Position numbers and translations under genes: made by a program. The notes beneath the pieces were generated by a model, which was not told the origin of the DNA, did not search any database, and was given only the letters and a program-made list of their open reading frames with translations. A stretch of 64,000 bases of DNA, taken from NCBI GenBank assembly GCA_029948255.1, contig JALIZF010001328.1, positions 124,001-188,000 on the forward strand, in the 5' to 3' direction. The DNA comes from Telmatactis stephensoni. Taxonomy: Eukaryota; Cnidaria; Anthozoa; Actiniaria; Isophelliidae. Positions 11,901 through 20,704 of this stretch are shown one piece after another; position 1 is the first letter of the stretch; each line of letters begins with the position of its first letter.

Positions 11901-13534
11901 CGTTAAGTCACTTCAGAAAAGCGTTCACTGTTCTAGGCAAAGCGTTCAAACGGTTTAGCAAAGCGTTAGCCGTTAGAGCTAAACCGTTATAATGCTTATA
12001 CCAAACCTGTTAACTGGTCTTGAAAAAGCGTTATTAGATGTTAAAATGCCCTGTTTAACGGTTAAAACGTTAAGACACATTTTCCTGTGAGAGGTCACAT
12101 ATCTGAAAAAATGTATTAATAAATAAAAATGGTTGTACTTTCAGATAACTCTGAAATGTCACATAAATCAAATGCTTGGATTGAGTAAGTACAAACAATA
12201 CAAAATCAAACAAATACAGTAAACAAGTCAAATCTAAGTTAGTAGAAGATATGAATTGTCTATCATAGTTTTTAAAAATTTTGTAATTTCTGATTCCATA
12301 AATTTCCCTTATAGTTCATCAAATCGACTCGTGCTTGTATTATATGATCATTTTATCAAACCAACTTGAATTTTCTGAAACCTTGAATACTAGACAAAAC
12401 TCTGATTGAACAAAATATTTTCTATCAAGACCTTGTTTCTGTTTTTCCTCTCATCAATTATTAATGAGTTTGATTATAAACACATGAACAGTATTCTTAC
12501 TCAAAATCATGTTTTATAGACCTTCATTTCACAACACTGATGACCCGAGTCAACTGACTGGATTTGTTCACAAAGTCAGTGATATCAGATCACCAAACAG
12601 TGGAAGTACCTACTTTGAGTTTCAATTTCAAACATCACCAACAAAGGCAGTCAGAGCCCTTTGTTACTCTCCTGAAAAAAGACGAACTTTCAAAGAAATT
12701 CAAGACAAAAAAATGTGAATTAGTATTGACAATCTTCAACTTTCTACTAAACGTTCTCGTGGAACAGAAGAAGAATACATAATCAGAAAGAAATCCCGTA
12801 TCCTACCTAATACAGTGAGTTATACTCAAAAAAAATTTTCTTTACATAATCAACATTTCTGATTTCCAATCTATTTCTATAAAATGTAAGGTTCTCGAGA
12901 AAAGGTGCACAGAACAAGTTAATGTGAGAGGAAACATGTTACAGAAAACTGATTACCTCATAGCTGATGAAAAAAAGACCATAAAACTAGTTGTCTGGGA
13001 AGACGTCACTTACATAGAGATAGGGAAATCTTATATTTTAGAAAACCTTAGTGTACGAACTTTCAATGACCAAAAATATATTTCCACTACTAAATACACA
13101 ACTGTCAAACCTATACCAGATATTGAAAGTACTGTAACAGAAGAAAATATATGCTTATATGGCAAATAACTATGTGTGTTTCTTGTAGCAATTAACATCT
13201 CTCAATACAAAAGCTGTCTGATGTGTAATACTAAGATTCAGTTAAAAGATCAAAGTGATATCAGTACTGTTAAGTGCACCAAATGCAAATTGACAACACT
13301 TGTTACTGAACTTCAAGATTCATCAGTCTCAAAACTAGTAGTTAAAGATGCAGTGACCTCCAATCTGTTAATATACACTGCACTAGGTACAGTTATGAAC
13401 ACATTTTTGCAGAATAGATTTGGTAAAGTCCTTTCGGATTTTACAGAAGAAGAGCTGATTCAAAAGATGTCGGGCCAAACTCTTAAATTAACTGTGAGTG
13501 AGAAGGACAAACTAATTAGCAGTATGTACTTATA
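2613..13534 (+). CDS. RPA70-like OB-fold single-strand DNA-binding protein, split by a transposon in an intron
   Basis: Proposed exons: 2613-2714, 2817-2958, 12145-12184, 12520-~12716 (with a frame slip), to ~12826, 12891-~13160 and 13187-13525. Phases agree where checkable: the exon ending at 2958 leaves one G that joins AT at 12145 (EEFE-DNSEM), and 12184 joins 12520 as WIE-PSFHN. Domain order: an OB-like segment GFVHKVSDIR...RALCYSPEKRR, a second OB segment NVRGNMLQKTDYLIAD...KLVVWEDV, then a zinc ribbon CLMCNTK...CTKCK followed by OB-C-like sequence. This matches the RPA1-like proteins carried by animal Helitrons, and the gene sits downstream of the helicase/EEP on the same strand. One frame slip near 12700-12735 makes this copy questionable. 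The last exon is repeated downstream. Confidence 0.65.
3184..3214 (+). repeat. Left terminal inverted repeat of the 8.9-kb element
   Basis: 31 bp starting GTGACCTCTCACGGG. Pairs with 12068-12098. Confidence 0.85.
3215..3590 (+). repeat. Left subterminal array of AACCGTT/AAGCGTT motifs
   Basis: Dense heptamer-like motifs (AACCGTT, AACGGTT, AAGCGTT) in both orientations, organised in longer units such as ACGGTTTAGCAAAGCGTTA and CCGTTCATTGCTCGGGCC. These are likely transposase or BEN-protein binding sites (inference). About 130 bp from 3271 recurs in direct, not inverted, orientation at 11863. Confidence 0.8.
4162..8608 (-). CDS. BEN-domain DNA-binding accessory protein of the 8.9-kb transposon
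   Basis: Exon model on the minus strand: 8608-8386, 8281-7890, 7058-6927, 5154-4804, 4301-4162, all with GT/AG borders. The N-terminal exon (MSINDKVHVIWK) contains GDVILVKFGTKWYDAEV, which looks like a small Tudor/SGF29-type beta barrel. Then come a Pro/Ala/Lys linker, a coiled coil (REEEWKSLRAKV...KRKVAELQEYKSR) and a second helical exon. Last is a BEN domain: KLLKHFFSADALASSNTDG, LDQSKLYSLR, YPLTPGED...SWKKCKAKINTKCR. BEN domains bind DNA and chromatin partners. The 5154-4804 exon needs one frame slip near 5045-5060 to join its upstream part to the BEN frame. Exons 2 and 3 exist twice because of the tandem duplication. Confidence 0.75.
5255..8154. repeat. Recent 1450-bp tandem duplication inside the transposon
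   Basis: 5255-6704 and 6705-8154 are head-to-tail copies. I saw two differences: t/c at 6053 versus 7503, and t/c at 6207 versus 7657. Each copy carries the coiled-coil exon of the BEN gene (6440-6704 truncated at the join; 7890-8154 continuing to 8281) and the following helical exon (5477-5608; 6927-7058). The inner coiled-coil exon has lost its acceptor at the junction. Confidence 0.9.
8609..9583. other. Spacer between the two transposon genes
   Basis: No convincing exon. It holds the upstream region of the BEN gene (start at 8608) and the 3' flank of the transposase. Short open frames such as 8635-8823 (minus) lack recognisable features. Confidence 0.5.
9584..11295 (-). pseudogene. Candidate DDD/RNase-H-like transposase (GQNKN family), one frameshift
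   Basis: Two overlapping minus-strand frames, 11295-10549 and 10618-9584, make one protein of about 570 residues. The first part reads like the N-terminal region of a large invertebrate family (MFLHLYGISKSRFGRLKEHY, RTDLCMTCQEN). The second has conserved acidic positions spaced as in an RNase H fold: IHYSFDYAQQV (Asp75 of that frame), VHLNADNCSGQNKNS (Asp154) and AGHTKFGPDRCFG (Asp196). I believe the family is annotated as DUF7869-like. Transposase function is inference from the position inside shared TIRs and the acidic triad. The frames overlap over 10549-10618 around a GAAAAA tract, so one slipped base explains the break. No introns are needed. Confidence 0.7.
11296..11740. other. Upstream region of the transposase gene
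   Basis: AT-rich, no recognisable exon. It probably contains the transposase promoter. Confidence 0.45.
11741..12067 (+). repeat. Right subterminal array of AACCGTT/AAGCGTT motifs
   Basis: Same motif vocabulary as the left end. Includes CCGTTCACTGCTCTGGCC twice, and the block 11863-11994 that is a direct repeat of 3271-3402. Confidence 0.8.
12068..12098 (-). repeat. Right terminal inverted repeat of the 8.9-kb element
   Basis: Reverse complement starts GTGACCTCTCACAGG. Followed by ATAT, the same tetranucleotide as on the left flank. Confidence 0.85.
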
Positions 13535-14229
13535 AATCTGTCAGGTTTTTTTCCATCTCACTTTACATTGTTGTGTTAATAGCTTCACAGAAAAAGAAGT
13601 CATCCAAATCATGTCAGGTCAAACTTTTAAAGGAAGTTACTAAAACTTGTAAGGAATCACCTGAAACCAGCTTTCAAATGAGTATTGTTTTTTTTATTAT
13701 TGTTGTTGTTTTTGTATCCATAAATACAGATCCAGTAGTAGACTTTAGTGAAAGGTATGACAACCTTGCACGATAGCTAATTGTCTGACCAATAACAGAG
13801 GAATCCCAAATTATAGTAAGGTATTTTATTATGATCAACTGGTGCTTTCAGATCAACCACAGTGATCTTCTTTCTTATTGAAATTTCTTTCATATTCAAT
13901 TCTCTACCTTATCTAAACATTTTCTTTGTCAAAAATGAAAAAAAAAAAAAAAAAAGATGAAAAAAAAACCCTGAATAAAAAATTGTTCAAAAAGATAATG
14001 TTTCATCGCTATCACCTTGAAACCACAAGAATCACAATCATATTGTGATGGAAACAATCACTGAATTTTTGCTGGTTTCAGGTGCCCCCCCCCCCCCCCC
14101 TCTCCCCCACCTTTACTTATAAGTCTATCAGCTTTTTTGTTCTTGTTTTACATTGTTGTGTTAATAATCAAATCACAGAAAAAGAGGTCATCCAAATCAT
14201 GTTGGGTCAAACGTTTAAAATCACTGTTA

Positions 14230-14361
14230 AGGGCTGTTTATGTGGAGGCAAGCCAGCCTCATAAGCAGTCTGACTTCTTTTGTTCTCTGGCCCCCAGGGA
14301 AAAGAAAACAAAAGAATTCAGCTCACTTACCAGGCTGGCTCACCTCCATATAAACAGTTCC
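14230..14361. mobile_element. 132-bp MITE with TTA target duplication (PIF/Harbinger-like)
   Basis: Ends mirror each other over about 30 bp (CTGTTTATGTGGAGG... against CTGTTTATATGGAGG... in reverse complement), flanked by TTA at 14227-14229 and 14362-14364. Removing it and one TTA restores ACTGTTAGTGAAAAGGACAA, matching sister exon copies. That is internal proof of the empty site. Confidence 0.85.
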
Positions 14362-14524
14362 TTAGTGAAAAGGACAAACTAATTAGCAGTATTTATGAGT
14401 CTATCAGCTTTCTCCATCTCACTTTACATTGTTGTGTTAATAGATTCACAGAAAAAGAAGTCACCCAATTAATCATGTCAGGTCAAACTTTTAAAATCAC
14501 TATTAGTGAAAGAAGGACAAACTA

Positions 14525-14655
14525 GAGTACAAACACTAAAAGTGTGAAGTAGTTTGCATTATTTAATACTAAATAACACTAATTAAATAATACAGTTGGC
14601 ATAAAATAGCAGTATTTGGTGCTATATATGTTGCACACTTTTGGTGTTTGTACTC
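14525..14655. mobile_element. 131-bp MITE with TA target duplication (Tc1/mariner-like)
   Basis: GAGTACAAACACTAAAAGTG at the left pairs with the reverse complement of the right end. TA abuts both sides (14523-14524, 14656-14657). It interrupts the next exon copy exactly where sister copies read ACAAACTAATTAG. Confidence 0.85.
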
Positions 14656-14660
14656 TAATT

Positions 14661-15226
14661 TATAAGTCTTATTAGTTTACTTATAAGTCTATTAGTTGTT
14701 TCCATCTTGCTTTGCATTGTTGAGGTAGTAATATTAATAATTTCTGAGACATATTAATATCTGCAGTTTACTTTAGATTGGTTTTCCTTAACCTGTCAAC
14801 CAGAGTCTATTAACAAAACTTTAACAGTTGAATGATAACAAAACACAAGGAAATTACGGTGTATTACCCTAAAGACCACATTGCACTAAAATTGTTTTAA
14901 TGCATTAATGAAAACTCCTCTAAAACAGTCAATGTAACTCAATATTTTTCATTTCATAATACTCACAATTTGTTAAAAGTCAAAACTCAAACTGAGATCT
15001 TATTTCACTGTATTCCTCAGGTGTTAATATACCTCATATACATTATTAAAATTGTTTATTCCTTTCTTAAACAATCTTTGAGTTTCATATATAAATCAAT
15101 CAGGAAAAGTGTTAGGAGAAAAAGTGTTACAAAGTTGCAATTATTAAACATTATTTTGTGTTAAGAGTCTTAAATTTATTCACTCCTCTTCAATACCCTG
15201 TAAGACTGCTATATCTATCATTCAAA
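14661..15226. other. AT-rich spacer
   Basis: No recognisable gene. A short ORF at 14970-15164 has no features. Confidence 0.4.
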
Positions 15227-15229
15227 TTA

Positions 15230-15625
15230 GGTGACTGACTACTTTGGAGAAAAATAATGACGGAACTTGTTCAAACCACAATTTTCTGGAGTGCCATTTA
15301 ATTTTTTTTTCAATTTATTTACAAAAGTCAAGAAATGAAGGTATAGTTGAGTCATTATATTATTACAGAGAAGATACCACTGGCTAAATTTTGTCTGATT
15401 GTTGTCCTTGTAGAGCTATTATTTTGGGAATTGTTTTTTTTTGTTGTTGTTGTTCTAATTACTTCCGGTGGCATGTTTTTTAGCTCAAAAACCCGCAAAT
15501 AGGCAGCCACTCAATGACACCCATTCTACTTTTCATTTTTGAAACCAGCATTAAATTTCATTCCAGAGAATTGTGGATTGAACAATTTCTCATTTTTTTC
15601 TCCAAAGTACATGTAGTCAGTCACC
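15230..15625. mobile_element. 396-bp MITE with TTA target duplication
   Basis: Starts GGTGACTGACTACTTTGGAG. The right end reverse-complements to GGTGACTGACTACATGTACT, with similarity continuing about 80 bp. TTA flanks at 15227-15229 and 15626-15628 suggest a PIF/Harbinger-type target. Confidence 0.8.
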
Positions 15626-15628
15626 TTA

Positions 15629-17000
15629 AGGGTGCACTTACTTATTTACTTTAACTGTTGCTAGGGAAAATTAGAGGACCCATAAAACTTACCCATTTTA
15701 TAAAAAAATAGAGCTTGTTTAGAGCTTCTGCTTCCAAATTAAGCACAATTACAATGTCATGAATAAAAATAAACATGGGTTTAGCAAAAGACACAAAGTT
15801 GAGAAAGATATGAATGTTTTTGGCCCTACACAGTCAAAACAAAATTCATGCATATTTCATTTCTACAAGAAGAAAATGCTTTTTTGTGAAAAAAGAAGTA
15901 CAAACTTCGTCCCAGTACCCCACGGTTATTCCTGTGTGAGTACTAAGTACTTCTAGTGCAGTAAATTTAAATATTCAAACTACATCGGATCACTTTCGCG
16001 ATGGCTGGACTAGAACTGCCCCTGTCTCTTGATCCTGTTAATTTTTAGATTATTTTGGATGCTGTTTGGGATCCCTGTGTTATCCGAATACTGATAGCAC
16101 GGGACCCCAAACTGCGGAAAAATTAACATTTGAGACTTGGAGCAAATCAAAGTGGATTTTTGAGTAAAGGGAATTTTAAATAGTATGCTTACAGACATTC
16201 ATAGCAATGGCACTGCCCAGGCAATGAAATAAGAGTTGAATACCATTCATTCATTTAGTTTTTAACCCCCACCCATATGGTTGGCTTTAACCCTGGGCTA
16301 AAATACTCATACTTCCTATACCCTTGAGAACATCAAATGCTCCCATCCCCGAGAAAAGAGAATGAAATCATAATTTATTTTATTCTCTCAGTAGAGAAAA
16401 TGATCATTCAATTGATTGCTACGTAAGAATAACCTCAAATCCATTACTCATGATTTTTCACTTGTAATTTACTAATATTATATTTGTATTGCATGAGAGC
16501 CTTGTCTCAGCAACCACATGACCTCTTAGAGGTCTTTTGTTTTATAAGAGCTATTAAAGTATTTGCTCTCTCTTTACTCACATACAGTGTAAAGAATGGG
16601 GTTATTTGCTATTGGAACTGTTTGGGCAAAGTCTAGGCTCAGGTAATGATAATGAAAAATGTACAATTACAAATTTGGCTACCCTAGTGTTACATACATT
16701 TTGCAACAGTTACACTAACAACAACAATAACAACAATAAAATACTAATTATAGTTGCCGCAATAAGAAAAAAATTAAAATTTCATTAATTCTGGATTATT
16801 CCATTCTTTGTTGTGACAACAACAACAACAAATAATAATAATCATCATCATCATAATCATACATGCAATATAACCAATGTAATAAAATTTATAAAACCCT
16901 ACATTTCCCAAAATCCCTGCCTTCAAAATGCTAGTCTAGCTGCTACATAGTGTACAATTCTTACAGTTTTTCGTCCGCCAACAACTAGGTGACTATGGCC
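15629..17000. other. Non-coding stretch with a foldback and microsatellites
   Basis: 16036-16130 folds on itself (GTTAATTTTT...GTTTGGGATCCC against GGGACCCCAAAC...AAAAATTAAC). 16717-16740 and 16818-16858 hold CAA/TAA/TCA trinucleotide runs. No gene seen. Confidence 0.5.
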
Positions 17001-18052
17001 ATTTACTGGTAAACCATGGTGCTACCTTATTTAGAATTCATCGTTCATTATTTGAGCTGTCTAACCAAGGCTTTGAAGCCTGACACAAGCTACAAAGACA
17101 ATTGTATGCCAAAGCCACCTCCCACGATGCAAAGAGTTATACTTCATCAGGTAAAGACAGTCCTATCCATTTCCCAATTTATCTCCCATAAATTAGGCAA
17201 TTATATTTCCTGTGTTTCGTACGATCGAGGTGACCTAGCCTCTATGTTGTGGGGTTGCAGGCTCAAAGCTTTGGTACGGTCGTACGTACGGTATCACAAA
17301 ATACGCTTGGAATGATCAGAATTTATGGTCAGCGAATCAGTTAAAACTATACGAACGTGACAACAGCATTGACCACGCGACAAGATGACCAAGCGATAGA
17401 TAACCTACTGTTATTTTGTGAGTTTCATCGCTTTTGTCGGTTGTAATCGAATGTTCAATCTTCACTTAAAAAGGTAAAATCTCTGATTAGACAGCAACAT
17501 GTATCGGTAAAGTTTCTGGTGGTCAAATCGAAATTCTACTCTACACAGTCATAATCAATGCTAAGAATGTGAGTTGTTTGATAAAGTACGTAATAGAATT
17601 GAATAAAATGTACTTGTACATTTCTATGTTTTTTCTTATCGTTGAGAGCCAGTCAACATTTTAAACTGCTCGTACATATTATATATTACGACAGGCTAAA
17701 CTTTTTCTGAGGCTATCTAATGATTTTTACTTCTGGAATTTCATTTTAAGCAGTTTTGTTATGACATAAAATTGTTGTTGCGTGCCAGAAATACTCATCA
17801 AACTCACGAACACTTTTGTGACATTTTCGTAGGGAAGACACTGCTACGGTTCAGTGAGTTTTTTCATGATAAGCTTTTCGTTTAATTATTTTTTGAAGCG
17901 TCGTACAGTACTTAAACAGCTCGCAGCATTTCACTTTCTGTTAGAAACGGCTAGTCTAGTGTTATGTAATGATTGTCGTTATTATGCTCTTACTGTTTGT
18001 ACATTTGGAAATCACTTATATTATAAATATTGTAATTTCTTTCTTTCTTTAG

Positions 18053-19881
18053 TGGAACAGATGTTCTCTCACATGAATGCTGAGAAACTCTTGGAACTAC
18101 GTCTGGCTTTTAGAGAAGCCAAAAAGTGTGTCTCATCAGGTAAACTTAAGCAAACTAGCTATAAAATGAATGATAATATTATGTGACATATTGCCACTAG
18201 GTTAAAAATATTGATAACCAACTAAATCTCAGACTTAATTTTCACATTTATTTCTATTATACATACATATTCTTTGAAGCAACTATACAATATACAGGAG
18301 CTTGTTGTGTAAAGGCTGATTATTCATTTAACCACTCACTGACTCTTTGATCCATCCTTCCAGCCGTTCATTTTTTTATACATCAATATTTACATATTAA
18401 GGCAGGTGACTGCACAATAGAATATTCTATATTATTCCCCTAAACAACCCACCATACTGTATGAACGAAAAACACATTATATCCAAACCCCACTGTTCAT
18501 CTTCTGAGAAAAGTGAAATAATAATTATGATTAATCCCTTCATAAGCACTAATCACCCTCCAAACAACTGCATCACCCAGCAGCTGTCTTAAACAAATTA
18601 TGCTATATTTGCATTTTTATCATCCTGTAGTTCTAGAAAATATCCACACCCCTACCACAGAGTCAATCACCCTCTGAAACGTCCATTTTTGTTTTTTATA
18701 CAAACTCTGTAGTTTTGTTCTCTGACCTCCCCTCTCCTCTAGAGTTTATGGATATAGATTTTCTGGAACCACACATTGTCATTTCACATTCTTGTTATAG
18801 GCAAAGCATTTCACTACAGAGGGTGTGGGTGGAAAAAAAGACTGTTGATTGGTCAGAGGCAGATAAAGAATGGATATCAACGATGGACCAGTTATTCACA
18901 GATCTACTGGGGCCTGACGTTTGTGAATATACATGTGAGAATAAGACATGTGTCCTTGTACCAGACCAATTTCCATCCTTTAGGTATGTACATAGTAAGT
19001 GGGAGAAACGTAAAGCCAACCATAACCCAGATGGTGTACCTGCAACAAACACAGCCACGCCTACTGCCAACCAGAGCAAACCAGCTTGTGTACCTACAAC
19101 AAACACAGCCTCGCCCACTGCCAACCAGAGCAAACCAGCTTGTGTACCTACAACAAACACAGCCTCGCCCACTGCCAACCAGAGCAAACCAGCTTGTGTA
19201 CCTACAACAAACACAGCCTCGCCTACTGCCAACCAGAGCAAGCCAGCTTGTGTACCTACAACAAACACAGCCTCGCCTACTGCCAACCAGAGCAAGCCAG
19301 CTTCTGTACCAACAACAAATACAGCCTCGCCTACTGCCAACCAGAGCAAGCCAGCGTGTGTACCTACAACAAATACAGCCTCGCCTAATGCCAACCAGAG
19401 CAAGCCAGCGTGTGTACCTACAACAAACACAGCCTCGCCTGCTGCCAAGCAGAGCAAACCAGCTTGTGTACCTACAACAAACACAGCCTCACCTACTGCC
19501 AACCAGAGCAAGACAACTATTGGTGCAAAAAGGGCCAAGAAAAATAACAAAAGAGTGAAAGCACACCCAGATCGACTGAAATGTGGCTACCACAGTCTCA
19601 TCAGAGAAGAAAAGCTTAACCTTAAACTTCAAAACATGTGCAGCGTTTCAAATTCAGATGTTGTTGTTTTACAAAGCCCTGTGTACACTGATCCTTTAGT
19701 TGCAAGGTGTCGCCCCTCAATTACCACAACTGCCTATGCAATTGAACTTCTAATGAGGTCCTCAAAAAGCCAAAGTGGTTGTAATGATAAAGGAGTGAGA
19801 ATAGGTGATCTACAATCCTTGCCAAAATTAGTTGGAACGATGTGCATTCAACGGATATTTCTACAATTGTACACTTTGTGA
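18053..19881 (+). CDS. N-terminal part of an unrecognised (C48-peptidase-associated?) gene with repeat linker
   Basis: Two exons in phase: 18053-18139 (VEQMFSHMNAEKLLELRLAF) and 18743-19881, joined as SS-EFMDIDF. The body reads RVWVEKKTVDWSEADKEW...LFTDLLGPDVCEYTC, then nine copies of an 18-residue unit (CVPTTNTASPTANQSKPA), a basic patch AKRAKKNNKR, and a conserved-looking tail ending at a stop in 19879-19881. Just before that stop, another frame reads SWNDVHSTDISTIVHFVTVPL, which suits a peptidase-domain start, so a frameshift is likely near 19800-19850. A foldback begins 8 bp after the stop. The peptidase C-terminal half seems to lie at 26952-27293. Upstream exons (perhaps around 17016-17151) are uncertain. 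Confidence 0.5.
19033..19518 (+). repeat. Coding minisatellite, nine 54-bp units
   Basis: Units start near 19033, 19087, 19141, 19195, 19249, 19303, 19357, 19411 and 19465, with no length change, so the reading frame is kept. Inner units are almost identical and outer ones are diverged. The encoded linker is rich in Thr, Pro, Asn and Ala with one Cys per unit (Ser replaces it once). Confidence 0.95.
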
Positions 19882-19888
19882 CCGTGCC

Positions 19889-20011
19889 ATTGGACCCCCC
19901 TCCCCCCTGTACAATGTTGCTGCTAGATAAAAGGTATTTCGAACTGATTGCCGAGTCGTAGGTGTCGAGATTTTCACAGCAACATTGTAAAGGGGGCATG
20001 GGGGGAGCCAA
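19889..20011. mobile_element. About 120-bp foldback element
   Basis: TACAATGTTGCTG (19909) pairs with CAGCAACATTGTA (19978), and the pairing continues through C-rich/G-rich outer arms to ATTGG/CCAAT. It disrupts the downstream continuation of the gene. Confidence 0.7.
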
Positions 20012-20691
20012 TCTCATCACCATCTACTTTTCGCACGCATCATGACAATATCGTGCCAACAATACTGGCAATGATTGTAGAAACACAAAATTGGCCGTAA
20101 AACTCTATAGCAGACTCGATCATTTTTCATATTTTCTAAGAAGCGAGGTACGATTGGTGTGGTCGGTGTTTCACTCAAACGATTTAATTATACTTTGTAG
20201 AAAATATGTATACTTCCCTGTCAAAATCAACCATGAGATAGCGGCAACTTTGCCTAAAGTAGGAAGAAAGGCCTTTTTGGGAATTTAAATACGTGTATTT
20301 TATTCGAGCTAAGAATGAAAAGAGCACTATTATCACTTATTTACAAGCAGATGGAAGAGGAACCTCTTACTTAATCGACCTTAAACCTGTAGTCACTCAA
20401 TTAACACTTTGGCATAGCAACAAGTAATACGATCTGTACAGCAGTGAGCCTAATACAAAGCAACGATGCTCCACGGTTCTCCGTGCTTTTTGCTCTCATA
20501 AATCAAAACCTTGAGTGATCAAAGAGAAATAAGCAAAGAAAATAGCAATAGAAATATCACTCCTTATCTCTCGTGACAAAAAATTCCACATCAAAACACG
20601 TTAAGACCTTTTTATAACGGTGCTCCGTGTCTTATGTATAAGAGAATAGGAATACTGTCGAATATTTCTTATATTGCGATGGAGCACCTAA
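20012..20691. other. Spacer with no recognisable exon
   Basis: Left flank of the THAP/P2X7-type transposon. It should connect to 26941 in the pre-insertion sequence. Contains short imperfect inverted motifs (GATGCTCC / GGAGCACC) only. Confidence 0.4.
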
Positions 20692-20704
20692 AAGTGCCCC
20701 TAAT

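Larger units (their letters stand above)
3184..12098. mobile_element. 8.9-kb TIR DNA transposon with DDD-type transposase and BEN-domain gene
   Basis: GTGACCTCTCACGGGAAAAC at 3184 is mirrored by the reverse complement of 12068-12098 (31-bp arms, two mismatches seen). ATAT abuts both ends (3180-3183, 12099-12102), compatible with a 4-bp (or shorter, since the motif is palindromic) target duplication. Inside are two minus-strand genes: the transposase-like gene 9584-11295 and the BEN gene 4162-8608. Subterminal repeat blocks occupy about 400 bp at the left end and 350 bp at the right. The element sits wholly inside an intron of the RPA-like gene. I do not recognise it as a named superfamily. 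Confidence 0.85.
13430..14660 (+). repeat. Decaying tandem copies of the terminal RPA-gene exon
   Basis: The coding segment TEEELIQKMSGQTLKLTVSE (about 13441-13505) recurs, degraded, at 13588-13640, 14172-14229 plus 14362-14390, and 14448-14522. Each copy is preceded by related intron sequence (tttacattgttgtgttaata). The later copies contain indels and cannot be translated through. The last two copies have each been split by a different MITE. Confidence 0.8.

Noticed and set aside
13931..14110. Poly-A and poly-C tracts as a retrogene tail
   Set aside because: Simple homopolymers between degraded exon copies; no processed gene precedes them.
19033..19518. Regular array resembling a CRISPR
   Set aside because: Units are contiguous coding repeats without unique spacers, in a eukaryotic gene.
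18795..19550. Long open frame on the minus strand across the minisatellite
   Set aside because: It is the antisense of a 54-bp repeat with no internal stop; its translation is a monotonous LLWLAVGEAVFVVGT repeat and the sense strand has the supported gene.
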